Shown here piece by piece: positions 11,377 to 24,657 of a stretch of 64,000 nucleotides of DNA (positions are counted from its first letter, which is position 1; each line of letters begins with the position of its first letter). This stretch comes from Ecdyonurus torrentis (Eukaryota > Arthropoda > Insecta > Ephemeroptera > Heptageniidae), in NCBI GenBank assembly GCA_949318235.1, contig OX439137.1, positions 7,933,872 through 7,997,871 on the forward strand, read 5' to 3'. The notes below the pieces were generated by a model that saw only the letters and a program-made list of their open reading frames with translations, did not search any database and was not told the DNA's origin. A program made the translations under genes and the position numbers.

Positions 11377-12207
11377 AGACTAATGTGATCACAAAATTGT
11401 CTGTTCTACAAGGAAAATAGAAATAACGTTATTTATGCTGTGCACTTGTCATCAATCAAACACGTTGCTAAGTTAGAATTTCATAAATAATTATGCTGTG
11501 CAACATAATACTTATACTACATGAAACTTAGTATAGCTATATGTAATATAATATAAATTATGTTATTTAAATTGGGCTAGCATAATTATTAAGTATCTAT
11601 TCATGGTATTCTATAGTCATTCTATAGTTTATCTGTAGGAAAATAGCATACAAAAATTATGTTCCCGAGAGAAAAAAATCAATAAAAAATGACAATTTTT
11701 GAAATTAAAATATTCTTATAATAAATTCAGCGCGTGTTTTCATATCTTTTTCCCTTTTTCCTTGACATTGTATACATGAAGATCGTGTGTAAATTATTAG
11801 AAAATAATACTTAATGACCTTATATTTATATATTATACAGTATTATACGACGGTTAAGGTTATATAAGCAAAAATATATAAATATATTATGAAGTTCGTA
11901 TATCTATACATACATTTAAGTTACACGTTCAATGTTATTAATGTTATTATATCATTTTACGTGCAAAAATGACAAACATTTTTTTTTTCCATCATATTAT
12001 TTATTCGCAATTATGCAATTGTATTATTGTACCTCTATGTTTTAAAGATAATAAAATGAACTTGAACTGATTTTTTCCATAAGCCATCTTTACATAATAT
12101 GTTGTGTTAAAATCTTTTAAGATTTCTATCATTGAGATAATTGTTAATTAAATCTTAATTTATGATTTAATTGGATTAAAAAATATCATGTTGTTATAAA
12201 GCAGCAT

Positions 12208-12506
12208 TTAAAGGAATAGACTAGAGGCATTTATATCACAAAACACTTGATGGGACTTGTCTCATATCAGAAAATTTCAATTTATACAACCCGCACAACA
12301 TTTTTTTTTTTTTTTTTACTAATTTTTTGCATGTTTCTGACGTCAGAAACATGAATAGTCATGAAAATTGCATACATTTAGTATTTTCATGCTCTTTCGT
12401 GGGCCTACATTAACATTCTGGTAAAAATTGTCATCAGTTTTGAAGCTCCCATTTCGTGTTTATTCATTAAAAAGCACCTTTTGTTTTATGTGTTCTATGG
12501 CTTTAA
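12208..12506 (-). mobile_element. TTAA-type miniature element M1, copy 2 (reversed)
   Basis: Reverse-oriented copy of the M1 family with TTAA at both edges (12208-12211, 12503-12506). It carries the words ATATCACAAAACACTTGATG and TTTCGTGTTTATTCATTAAA. A 17-base T run interrupts the middle. A further diverged half copy in direct orientation follows at about 12570-12655 (CAGTAGACCACATATGATAC). Confidence 0.85.
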
Positions 12507-13269
12507 AGATAAAGGAATGCAACAAAAATAATAAGCTTCTGATTTTAACTTAACTATAGCAGTGCCAAGCAGTAGACCACATATGATACAACGTGAGGTT
12601 TTTAATGATTAAACATAGAATGTGATCTAAAAACTGATGACAATTTTTACCATAGTCAAATAAGAGCCTACATTAATTTCAATAATTTATTTTCTCTCTT
12701 ATTTGATGGTCACAGGTTCTGATAATTTTATTATAGGTAGCTGTGATATATTAAATTTCAAATGAAATCATTAAGTATGGTAGTTTTGTATTCAAATTTT
12801 GAGATATAAGCCATCTATGTACAACCCTTAAATTTGTTTTGATGAGGTTTTGTTGCTGTTTGTTGTTGTTGTTTATTGACGTCAACTAGTTTGTTGTTGT
12901 TGTTGTTTAGGGTGACAAAACAAACAGGATTCTGCTTCTGCAGATTCCGTAATTTTGTTCTGTCGTTGGCTTAATCTTAAGATTATGAAGCCATAATCTG
13001 GTAATTACGTCTAATTAATTCAATGTTGGCCAGGGTGGCCAAAATCTTGCATTGGTATTACCATATAATAAAGAATACATATAACTCTAGACCATATGGA
13101 CGGAATGTCGCCGTTTTTTCTCATCGTGTTTCTGTTCACTGGATGGCAGTAGTTGTACACATTGTCCCTTTTTCTTACTCTCGAAAGGTCTTTTTCAGTA
13201 TGAAAGAAAAGTTTACAATCTCCCTCCAACGGGGGAGGAGGGGGACGAGGCAACCGGAAGGGTATTTAG

Positions 13270-13690
13270 GGTAGTCACAGCGTGAAATCGCAAGAGTAAT
13301 AAAAATTCAATCGAAATATTAACTTTCTCAAATATTCATGATAGCCTTAATTTTATCATTTATTAAATAGTTTTGTAAAAAAATAAGTTATTTTCTCGTT
13401 TCATTCGTGATTCTACGACAGTTAGAAGTCAAGTAATGGATTGATATTTTTCGCTCCCTCCCGAAAAGGACCGAAAAGGGTAGTCACAGCATGAAACCGC
13501 AAGAGTAATAAAAATTCAATCGAAATATTAACTTTCTTAAATATTCATGATAGCCTTAATTTTATCATTTATTACATAGTTTTGGAAAAAAATAACTTAT
13601 TTTCTCGTTTCATTCGTGATTCTACGACAATTAGAAGTCAAGTAATGCATTATAGTTTTCACCTCCTCTTGAAAAAGATCGCGCAAAAGA
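13270..13690. repeat. Tandem duplication, 209-bp unit, two copies
   Basis: The word TAGTCACAGCGTGAAA at 13272 recurs as TAGTCACAGCATGAAA at 13481, and the following 170 bases repeat almost exactly (TCAATCGAAATATTAACTTT, ATTCATGATAGCCTTAAT, CGTTTCATTCGTGATTCTAC). The second copy decays after about 13670. The 5' part of each unit begins in a GC-rich stretch (CTCCCTCC, CGAAAAGG). Confidence 0.9.
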
Positions 13691-14571
13691 AAAAAATATA
13701 TTTATAAGAAAAAGTCAAAATGTTATATACAAAAGGGAGGGATGAGTGTTCGAATGCATCGTGTGAGGGTGGGTGGGTGGGGTGTTCGCGATGTCAGCCA
13801 GAGCCTCCTGGTGAACGCGAACAGACAACTGATTGAAAACGGAGACACAATTTAACATAGGGTATGAAGTAGCCTGGTATTACCCTACAATTAATTCAAT
13901 TTTTTCCACTTTTTTTATCTTTGTATATAGTTCTATAAATTGTTTTCTTTATAGTTTTAATACATTGCACTTGTGGTTGGAGTACTTGTTGATATGGATG
14001 ATGAAGTCAAGAGGGGGAGAGGAAACATTAAAACAAAGGAAGGATTATTATAGGAATTTTGGGAATGTGGACAACTCTTGACAACTAGTTTTTGAACATA
14101 TTTGTTTAAAAAAGCAAAATAGAAATGTAATATGGAAATAAACTTTTAAATCATTACAATAATATATATTACATTATATTCTAAAAATAACTGACATAAA
14201 TAAAATATAAACCGGAGATAAAAATATATTAATAATAAAATAATAAATAATGTAATATAAAATGTTAGTATAATATATAAGAAAAGTAAAGTTAAAGAGT
14301 TGATGTGTATAAATTTTTACTTTCAATGAATTTCAATTTAGTAGACGTAACATTACATTACTATACATACTTTCACTGACTTTATGTTACTTTAATTTAA
14401 AATGTAAATATAAAATGTAATTAAAATTAATTAAAAATGTATAATATATATTATGGCATTTAATTTGAATAAAATTATCTCTTCCATTTGATTTAAGATT
14501 TAAAAATGAAATTCACTATAAATGTCAACTGAAAATATTCCAAAAGATTTCATATCATAAAATAAAAACCA

Positions 14572-14886
14572 TTAAAGTCGTAGAACACCTTGATCAAAAA
14601 AGTTGCGTAATATACTCACAAACCTGAAAATCAACGTTAATTTATCCGGAGCCATTGATTTCTAATTTATTTTCCATTCACAAAATGACACTGGCGCTCA
14701 CTGACGTCAAAGCTCGCCCGGTTTACGCGTGCGTGGACTAGTGAGCTGTGACGTCAGTGACCGCCAGCGGCATTTTGTGAATGTAAAATAAATTAGAAAT
14801 CAATGACTTCGGCGAAATCAACGTTGATTTTCAGGTTTGTTAGAATATTACACAACTTTTTTGTTCAAGGTGTTCTACGCCTTTAA
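14572..14886. mobile_element. TTAA-flanked foldback element, family M2, copy 1
   Basis: A 315-bp inverted repeat almost from end to end, starting TTAAAGTCGTAGAACACCTT and ending GTTCTACGCCTTTAA. The hairpin centre is a GC-rich segment (CCCGGTTTACGCGTGCGTGG). TTAA flanks both ends, as expected for piggyBac-type insertion, though a TA duplication inside TTTAAA cannot be excluded. TGACGTCA occurs in both arms. Confidence 0.88.
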
Positions 14887-15137
14887 TATACGTTGAAAAT
14901 ATATTTTTACTTTTGACTTATATATTTAGTTTTACAATTTTGATTTATATTAAGTTTTTAAATATTCATGATCATATGTAGGTTAAATGAATTTTAAATT
15001 TATTGTTTTTAAGTGAATTCTTCGTATTTGACAATTTATTAACATTTTAGTGTACAAAATATATTTTTTTCCTTCTTTCTTCCGCCTGTAGCTGAATATT
15101 TTTGTTACGAAAAAAAATTAGGAAAATATATATATAC

Positions 15138-15635
15138 TAGAGCTGTAAATTTAAACCGGTTCGAGCACCCGCCCGGGCCAAAATCAACCCGGGTTTCGAG
15201 CTTTTAGCTCGAAAACGAGCTATTTCGAGTTAAGCTCGTGAGTGACTCGTAAAAAAAACGAGCTTTTGAAAATAACTCGAGCTAAAGAAAATTTTTTGCA
15301 GAAAGCAAAAAAATAAAGTTTGTAATTTTTGTTTAAAATGGTGTTTTTAATATTATATCATGAAAAAATAGGCTGTTAAATTATTATGAAAAATTATTTT
15401 ATTTTATTTATGACTTTTTCCCTTCAAAAACAATTTTTTTGTAATGAAAATCGAGCTTTTTTCTTCATAGGCTCGAAAGCTCGTATTGAAACTTCGGCTC
15501 AAATATCGAGCTTTCCGAGCTTTGGCTCATTTTTCGAGTTTAAGCTCGATTTCAAGCTAAACCCGGGTTTCAAGTCAAACCGGGCTAAAGATTTTCAGCC
15601 CGGGTTAAAAAAATTTCGAGTTTTTCACAGCTCTA
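15138..15635. mobile_element. Non-autonomous hAT-like transposon with perfect 8-bp TSD
   Basis: A 498-bp element with inverted ends TAGAGCTGTAAA (15138) and TTTCACAGCTCTA (to 15635), flanked by the identical octamer ATATATAC (15130-15137 and 15636-15643). Subterminal regions are dense in GAGCT/CTCGAA words and in CCGGGTT, in both orientations, as expected for clustered transposase-binding sites. The centre is AT-rich and codes for nothing credible; an 89-codon ATG frame inside it is incidental. The 8-bp duplication identifies the hAT superfamily, with the caveat that the octamer is low in complexity. Confidence 0.85.
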
Positions 15636-16149
15636 ATATATACCATATAACGTAAAAATAACAATTCAAGGTTTTCAATTTCATATAACTGAATGAAAAA
15701 TTTACCCGTGCCTGGAATCCAATGGAAACAGAAAATAATAATAAATTATAAAATAATGATAATAAAATAATCAAAATAATAATAATATTTAAAAGAATAT
15801 AATAATAATAATCCCTTATAAAGTTCGTTTTATTTTTATTAATTTTTAAATGTTTTTTTTTATATCTTTAAAATTTAATCTATGATTTTTAAAGAAATTT
15901 GAAAATATTTAAGCCATGTTCACAATTTTTTTAAGTGAAAATGCTAATTACTTCCACTTAAGAAATATTGGTGTCCACAATTAAACCGATTTTTTTACTT
16001 TTTTACATAACAAAATTCAACCTTAGAATCAACCATGGTTCTTGATCCTTAATCCTAATTCCTAACTTAATTTTTTTACGTAACAATCAAACTTTTTCAT
16101 AAGTAGAAATAATTAGCATTTTCCCTTAGAAAAGCCAATGAGGATTTTA

Positions 16150-16455
16150 TGTACGTACTAATTTAATTGCATATTCTAAAAGAAGACATTGTCCTGTGAA
16201 TAGATAGATATATGAATTTCTAATTTTTGAGTTCATTAACTATTTTAAATTAATTTTTGAAAAGCTTACAATGACGTCGCGGCAACTTTTTCCAATGCCC
16301 ACATGTATAAAGTGTCACCCGTGACGTTAGTTTTTGATTTTCAAGAATTAGTTAAAAATATTTAATGAACTCAAAAATTAGAAATTCAGATATCAATCAA
16401 TTCAGGACAATGTCCACTTTTAGAATATGAAATAAAATTACCATCCTAATTTTTT
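16150..16455. mobile_element. Foldback element, family M7, copy 1
   Basis: The inverted arms contain ACATTGTCCTG and its complement CAGGACAATGT, and TTCTAATTTTTGAGTTCATT and its complement. The arms are about 100 bp each around a GC-richer centre. Related diverged copies lie at about 9460-9700, 24880-25260 and 51700-51800. Confidence 0.8.
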
Positions 16456-16704
16456 TTTGTAGGCTTCCTCATTAAGAATAAGGCTTAATTTTGCAGTCTT
16501 AAATATAATATAATATAAATTTGCAATAGAATGATCATGTTATTGGCATTAACAGGAGATAAGAATCGCTTCTTACCGAAAAAAAAAAAAGGAAAAAAGG
16601 AAAGAAATAAAAAAGAAAGAAAAAAAATCAAAAAAAGAAACCAAGGGAAATAATGAAAACTTCAATAATATACAATATCAAAATTGTATGCTGTATATAG
16701 GACC

Positions 16705-17014
16705 TATAGGGTGTATGCGGATGACGTCATATTTATTGCGCTTTGAGGCCATACTGGAGTAGTGCATAACATTGCTCAGCATAGGACAAACTTCATTTAA
16801 GCCAATTTTCTTTGGGAAATTGGTTAATTTTTTGGTTATTGCTATTTTTCTCACATACTTGAGATACTAATTCAACATATTTACAGCATCAATGCTCTCA
16901 AAAATATTGCATAGTGTTTTTAAACTGGCAAAACGATTTTTTGTCCTATGCCACCCATGTTATTGAGTTATCCAACATGGCGTCGACTTTAACATGAATG
17001 CATAGACCCTATAG
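16705..17014 (-). mobile_element. Miniature element M3, copy 2 (reversed)
   Basis: Reverse copy of the 2876-3184 element, running from TATAGGGTGTATGCGGATGA to CATGAATGCATAGACCCTAT, with the same internal words. Confidence 0.85.
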
Positions 17015-18879
17015 TATAAAATAAAATTTTGCAGTTTCATACACACATACATACAGTAGTGGAAGTGAAAGTCTCCAATCGCTTGCTCCCCTAAAGGCGA
17101 ATGAACTTTATTTACGTGTTTGTTTCGGTTCAAAATGGAACACCAGACAAAAGTATATAAAAAAGTTGGCGCCAATAATATAATTTTCAATTTTATTATT
17201 ATTATTATATTCGTAGCAGTACAATAAAATACTAAATTATTTTTTTTAATGTGATAGTTTTTTTTTTATCATTACAAACTTTTTTTTTAAAGGTCTAGGC
17301 CATGTAATGAAAATTATTATAATTAAAATGAAATAAAGTACGAACTACGTCGCAATTTTTTTTTTATCTTTATTTGCACATTTATTTTATGAGAAGACTA
17401 ACAAGACGTATTTTCTTATTTTTCATGAAAATAAAAAGAGTTGCAAAATTAATTATTTATTCGAATTGTGAGAGAAACAAGTATTTAAGTCCTGTTTATA
17501 CAGTGCGATAGGTTCAATGTACAATAAATTTGATTGGATAAGAAAATGTAATGATTTTTTTTAATAGTTATTGCATGTATCAAATTTATTGCAAATTAAA
17601 AATATTGCATTATGTACAAAAATTTAAATTTTTTTTTTAGTATAGTAAAATGTTGTTCAAAATGTCCTAAAAATTGAAATATTACCATTTTAAGTATCAA
17701 GTCTAACGGGTAGTTTCATTTTTCAAAATAATAATAAATAAAAATGAAACTGCACGTTATAAAGCTTTAAATTAAAAAAACAATCCATTACTGCTCTATT
17801 ACCTAAAAATTATTTTTGTCTATTTTATGTTGCATTTCGCTTGAATGTATATATTATAAACGGTTGTAAAATCCATTTTTGTCTTACTCTTTACCATAAA
17901 CAAAGTCACTTGTAAAGAACAATGCCTTTAAAACAAATGCAGCTGAAAATTTATAGAACAAAATTTATATTTTTAAACAAAAGTAAATTAAAAAAAAAAA
18001 AAATGAAAAATTTCAAAGCCTAGAAAAATCAAAATCATGCAAAACTAATCTTGTAAAAAAAAAAAAAAAAAAAAAAATCCTATAACATATTGATTTAGGA
18101 TTAGTAATTTTCTCCATTGCACATTCAGTATTATTGCAAATTTAAGATTTCCAACATTTTTATCTATTTGGTAAATGAGAAAATTGTAGCGAAATTTTGG
18201 AATATCTTTATTTCATTCATTGAAATTCAAAAGCATTTCATATTTAACAAATATTTTGAACTTAACAATAAAAATATTTACTTATACGAAAATTTTGAAA
18301 TTAATAATAATAAATAAATATTTAAAAAAGTGATTTCCTCCAACGATGGCCATCGACCTTTTAAAATTTATTAATCTGCAATCAAATCATGCGACCTTGT
18401 TAGAGGTTAACAACATATCAACATTGAATTAAATAGTATTTTATTTTAAATAAATCAAATATTAATTTAATTTTCAAGTAGCAATTCAATCATTTTTATC
18501 TTTTAAAAAAACTATTCTATTTATTAACCCCAAAAAAATTTAGGCCAAGGATGATTTAAAATATTATATAGTTTCCTACATTTTTTTTAATTAAAATTTT
18601 TATTATATTTTTGATTTATTTCTTGAAATGAAGGATTATTTCAGTCAAATTTAATATTAATTTTCTTAATCACTTTTTTTTGCTCTTATATTTTCATTAT
18701 TGTTTTTTAATTTACTTATCTTTCATTCAATTTTAAACAAAATTAGCTATTTCAATGTAACTATATTTGTTTATTATCTGAATTGTAGAGTAATTGAATA
18801 TCCATTACGTAGTATATATTATAGTTATGTAATATATCACAAGTCAATAAAATATATTTTATTTTACCTCACCTTCTCA

Positions 18880-19612
18880 AGCTTAAAAATATTGGCCTCA
18901 AAAAAAAAAAAAAAAAAAAAAAAAAATCAATGAAAAATCATAAAATAGGACTATTATATATTATATACACATATTTTGTACCTTAACCCTTCAGTACTCC
19001 CACAAATAGGGGGGAAAAACTTGTAAAGTAAGCAACCCGCGCTACAATTTCTATTGTAGACCCGGAATTGATGACGTCATGAATTCATCCCTTAACAATT
19101 TTTTTAACACCAAATTGTGAGGGTACACGGAAAAAATTAATACTTAAGACAGAGGTTTAAAATCCTGTAAATGCAATAGGTAAACATATAACCTAGAACA
19201 TAGGTAATATTATACTACAATACTAATGCAGGTGCAATATGCTACAATAAAGGTGTAACTCTCTTAGATTATGTGGTATTGTAGTTAATAACTACCTGTT
19301 CCAAATTAAAGAGTGCAGTCATTTTACTTAAAAATGAATTTCTATTGACTTATGGCCATTCAATGCAATTAGATGGAGATTTCAGTTGACGCAAAACTCT
19401 ATCTAAATCTGAGTAATACATGTTATTCCCATATACCTAAAGATTTTTTTTTTTCAAAATACAGGATCTATGTACCTGCCATTGGTAGTAATTTTTTCCG
19501 TATACAGAAGGGTTGAGTGACATAATATGTGCATAAATGATGGTCCCATCTCTTTATTTTTTATTTCAATTTAACTTTTTGAGGCCAGACCAGTATCCCT
19601 TTAATAAATTTG
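18880..19612. mobile_element. Nested transposon stack
   Basis: Outer inverted arms: about 18890-18995 (GGCCTCAAAAA, then ACACATATTTTGTACCTTAA, CCCT) pairs with 19508-19612 (GGGTTGAGTGACATAATATG, CTTTTTGAGGCC). A solo relative of the arm lies at 30410-30495 (GAGATGGGACCATTATTCAT). Inside sits a separate element at 19124-19506 of another family. The left arm is interrupted by a poly-A tract at 18900-18926. Confidence 0.7.
19124..19506 (+). mobile_element. Miniature element, family M4, copy 1
   Basis: About 380 bp with inverted ends ACACGGAAAAAATTAATACT and (complement) TACGGAAAAAATTACTACC. A second copy in opposite orientation lies at 46198-46610. Both share ATATAACCTAGAACATAGGT or its complement, and ATGCAGGTGCAAT. 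Confidence 0.85.
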
Positions 19613-20226
19613 TTGATGATTGGAGTATTTTTAATTATTCAATAATTAAGAAGAGATGGGTTAGTAATAATGATTAGACAATAAAAAAATAGAAGAAAAA
19701 GAAAGTAGTTGTCATTTGGACTTAATTTATTATTATTTTTTGCGTAGTGGTACTTTGAACCGAAAAAAAAAATCAAACAATCATGGGGTGCCATTATGCA
19801 AAATTTTTAATTACAGAAGGTTCGAGGCTCATAAGTCTGAAAGTTAATTGCAACATTTTGTGTCTTTATTTTAATGGCGAACTAACCTCAGAACTAACAA
19901 TCAGTGGAAGGTGACAAGAATGTATAAAAATTAATATAAATAATAACTATATGCTTTAGATCTATACAGCAACATTTATGCATAACAACATAATTTATGC
20001 TATATTGAATAGCAATTATAATTTACGATGTTCAGCATAATTATACTTATGATATTCCAAAATAGCAGCATTTGTACTCTAGGAAAAGTTGATAAATTTC
20101 ATTTCTTGTAATGAACCTTAATAATATAATGTTTGATGGCAAAAAACGATCAAATTCTACATAATTTGGATCTAGGGCACTTTCATTTGTATCAATTGAC
20201 AATAAAGAAATGAAACTGTACAAATA

Positions 20227-20545
20227 TTAAAGGCATAGAACACGTTGAACAAAAAATTTGCCTTATATCCTAACATATACCTATATATCAACGTTGAATT
20301 GTCCGGAGTCATTGATTTCTAATTTATTTTCCATTTACGAAATGACAGCTGCGGGTTTATGACATCACAGCTCACTTGTTTCCGCGCGCGTGGACCAGGC
20401 GATCTGTGACGTCATAAACCCGCATCTGTCATTTCGTAAATGGAAAATAAATTAGAAATCAATGACTACGGACAAATCAACGTTGAAATTTAGATATGTT
20501 AGGATATAAGGCACGTTTTTTGTTCAAGATGTTCTACGCCTTTAA
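20227..20545. mobile_element. TTAA-flanked foldback element M2, copy 2
   Basis: A 319-bp near-complete inverted repeat, from TTAAAGGCATAGAACACGTT to GATGTTCTACGCCTTTAA. The loop is GC-rich (CCGCGCGCGTGGACC). Arms share TTGATTTCTAATTTATTTTC with the copies at 14572 and 49298. Confidence 0.88.
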
Positions 20546-21766
20546 TTAATTCTGATTTCATTATGTTGTAAACATTTTTATTTTACTTTCATTTAAACAT
20601 TCAATTACATCAAAGATTGTATTCTATTCCTTTTAAAAGTTATAAACTTATATACAGTATTTCTATCTATTTGAATCTTCTAGATTTCAAAGCTGTCACC
20701 AATTAAAATGATCGATTACATTGCAAAATATATCAATATTTCAACAAGCAATTTTATATTTTATATGGAATTATTATTGAGTGTTTAATGATCTGATAAT
20801 TATGGTACATTAAATGGACTTTTTTTATTAAATAAAAGTAATGTAAAATTATATATTACTTTACGATATAATTATATAATAACTGATATGTATATATGAA
20901 AATTATTTTATAATAATTATATTTGAATACAAAGTATGTAGAAAAGAAAGAGGTAAGGTTGTATAGTTTTTATGTTAAAAGTGAAAGAAATTTTGTAATT
21001 TAGAATATTTACAGTTTTAAATTTTGAGCTGTCCTGTCTTGTATTCTATATAATTGAAAGAATTGAAAATAGCAATGTAGCTAAATCAGCTGATTGTAAG
21101 TGAAGTAATTGGAGTAAATTTTTTGAAAGTGATAATTATAATAATAACCATAACAAGTACTCATTAAATAGAAATAAAAAGAAAATTCGGCACTGAAAAA
21201 ATTGACACCAAAAAAATGGTTAATAATTGTTTATTAGCGGTTATTTTATTTTTTTTTTTTTTTTTTTTTTGCAAAAGTGTGCCATTTTTGACTTTTATTT
21301 TATACAATTCTAGAAAAACTTTTGCATGCTTTATGAGTTTCAATTGCTGTCATCTTTTATGGTAAAAAAAATAAAATTCGAATTATTTTTCGGCGTTTAC
21401 TCTTTTAATATAATAAAATCAAGATATCATGCATCTTAGAGTTTAAAAGGTGGAGAAATAAAAAATCATATAGCCATTTGCTGTATGCTAATTATGCAGT
21501 AGAACAATATTTACAATAATGATTCTCAATGAAACAGAAGGCTAAAACATGTTAAATAATCATGAATTTAAATAATCAATCTTAATATAATCTTCAAATC
21601 TGACCTGAAGTATACGTAAAAAATATAATAATATATATATCGACAGAATGACTCTTACGATAGTTTGTCAAAAAATATATCAACATAAAAGATGTCAAAA
21701 ATCGTCATAAATATCAATACATAGCATGAAAACGTTAATATCAATATTATATCATCCATATTTTGA

Positions 21767-22018
21767 GTTTTATCAAAATTAAATGATGTTTCTGTATGTC
21801 GTACTGGCCGTTGGTATTGGCTATACTCATATGGTCCAGACCCAGTTGATGGCAGGTCTCAATTGTTAGCAGATGGGTTAATGAAACTTCAAAATATTAA
21901 CATCTCCTCAACTAATAAAGCTAGAGACTTGAGACTTAAAATTTTGGATACCCAGAGTATAGGATTGGACTCAATGGTGGCATCAAAAATGCTATCAACT
22001 CAATATTTCTCTAAGTGA
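21767..22018 (+). pseudogene. Unrecognised 84-codon open frame, possible coding remnant
   Basis: This frame is open from just after a TGA at 21764 to a TGA at 22016 and lacks a leading ATG. It reads RTGRWYWLYSYGPDPVDG, RSQLLADGLMKLQNINIS, then KARDLRLKILDTQSIGLD and SMVASKMLSTQYFSK. The composition is protein-like, richer in GC than its surroundings and free of low-complexity sequence. Downstream, another frame reads EDTSTVIDADEEGIDYIGE before a stop near 22170, so it may be a frameshifted continuation. I do not recognise the family. A decayed transposon or retroposed gene fragment is the likeliest origin; an unrelated nested exon is possible. Confidence 0.35.
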
Positions 22019-22865
22019 CAACAATTAAGACTGCCTTTACCATTCAAATAACTCGTAAAAAGTCGATAGCATGCCATCTACCATACTTTTAAGAGGATAC
22101 TTCTACAGTGATAGACGCAGACGAGGAAGGCATAGATTACATAGGCGAGACCATAGATTCCCAAAACTTATAATAACTACAAACCCCGACTTTCCTTAGA
22201 GTTATTAAGATTGATAACCTCATATATAAGTTATAAGTACTCACATTTTCTCTTCAATATACCCAAGGTAAAGCGTGATTTTATACAATCAACCAAGCTT
22301 GATCCGTGCACGTTTTTATTTTTTTAACAAGCTGATGATAATTAAATTATTTATAGAAAAAAGTGCGAATCGTAATTACTAAAGATTATACATTATATTG
22401 ACCTTTTCTATTCTTTATTCACGGTAAGTACTATAGAATTAATTAATTTTTTTTTATTATTTATTTGACGCTGTATAAAATACAATGATGTACAATGCCA
22501 TCACAATGACGAGATAATTATATCTAGCGTGCTTATTACTCTTATCTTTTTTATCTTAGGATGTAAAATAATTGTGTGTAGTATAGCTCGAGAAAAATAT
22601 TTATTTGAATAAAGAAAAATTATACTCGGTCTTTATGTTATAAAATATTATTGTAGAATTTTGTTTTGTATTATCTATATTTGTTTTTCTCTGGTGTTTA
22701 CTGTTTTTGCGTATTTTTTTTTTTTTTTTACTTATTATACAGTATGTGTACTTGATTTTTTGCTGAATAAAGATCTAGTTTGAATTTGAATTTGGAATTT
22801 GAATTCTAGATTTGTATACGAGTGGAGAATTCAGAAACTATGGCTTTTATCGAAATAAATATATA

Positions 22866-22999
<134 letters not shown>

Positions 23000-24657
23000 C
23001 GATATAAACAAAATCATTACATAGTATAGTAAAATAGAAAAATAAACAAATAGTAATAAAATAATAAATCAATATTTAAAATAAATTCATAATACTTTAA
23101 TAATAACGAAACAAGTATGAAAATTCGTAACATAAGATCACGTATAAATATATATTTATTTTTTTACACTACAATTACAAAATACCTACATATTTAAATA
23201 TTATCTTGGAAACACGTATACATGTATATATAGAGAGCTTACATGTTATAATTTAAAAACAATAGCCTTAGGGTAACATGGCGCCGACATAAGTACATAC
23301 ATACGAGCTTTCATATTAGACTATAACTATACAGTAATGTAAAATAACTTTAATATTTTTTTTTTGTTGTTGTACTTGTTTGTTTATTGAGACGTATAGT
23401 TATTTCTTTTGGCGCCATTAAATGACAAGAATCGTTATTTTAACTTCCGCTTTTATATATTTAAATTATTAAAATACTATAAAAATACATCATAATTTAA
23501 ATTAAAAGAAAAATGTTTGAAATAAAATACTGCATCTGCATATTATGATGATTATTTATATTAATTATAAATAGCTTTTTTTATGTTTTTTTAATACCAA
23601 TAATAAATCATTGAAAGATGGTAATCTATGTATGTTCTGTGAACTCTTTGAAACTCTCTCTCTCTCTCTCTCTCTGTTTCCACAAAATAACGTTACAAAA
23701 TAGAAATTAATTTAGCTCGAAAACACTAAGCCATTAATAAAAACAGTATTTTATACGTTGAAAATAAAGAATTGCATTATATAAAATATTTGTTCTCTGC
23801 ATGTTGACTTTAATTTTCACATAAATTGTTTATTAATGATCATTATTAATTTCAGTTTGTATTTTCTCAAAGCCCCACTGTAAACTTTACCCATCAACGC
23901 TTGATTTTGTGTATTAATTTTTTATTATTTCATCGTCTGTAAATTGAAATTAATCCGTTCAATTACTTAAACAAAGTACTTCTATAAAATCAAAGTGATG
24001 CTACCAATTAGCAGTAATTGTAATATCGTATCCACTTAATACTTGCAATGATATTTATTGTTAACTCCATGTAATATAGAAGATCATAATGGGGATTGAG
24101 AAAATTTAATTGGAAAATTATTTTTTAAATAATAATAATAAAAAAAATAAAGATTCATTCTCCTGATTCATTTTATTAACAATTATGTTAATAGTATATA
24201 ATATTTCTTTATGACTTTAATATCAATTAAAAATCTATAACGTCAAGAAAAAAGAAGGCAGAGATCTTATTTATTTACTACGTATACTGTATAATATATT
24301 ATTACAAAGTGAAATTGTTTTGAATTCGTAGAAGATGACTCGTCACATTGCAGATAAAGAGAAATGTCGTTTGAACTTTCAACTTGGCATGCAAATTTCC
24401 ATTACGTTCACTTTTTTTTTTACATTAAAATTCAATTTATATTAATTTATTAGTTTCCATACATTTCTAAAAAAAAATAAAAAGTCCTCTTACATTATAA
24501 AATAAAAGCATTAATTTTGTCACGATTGTTGGTAGATTTTTTTTTAAACTTTAATTTAGGAAGACGAGTAATTTTTTATTGCATGTTCTGAACTAGGGAA
24601 TCATCCTGAATCGATTAAATTCATATAACCACATTATGCTTTTTTTATAATTTAAAT

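Noticed and set aside
11063..11392. Long Val/Ala, Asn/Ser and Cys frames, possible poly-Gln protein
   Set aside because: All arise from the CAA/CAG triplet array; no splice context or non-repetitive coding sequence flanks it.
15386..15655. 89-codon frame with Phe-rich sequence
   Set aside because: It lies across the hAT-like miniature and its right end; composition follows the element's repeated GAGCT words.
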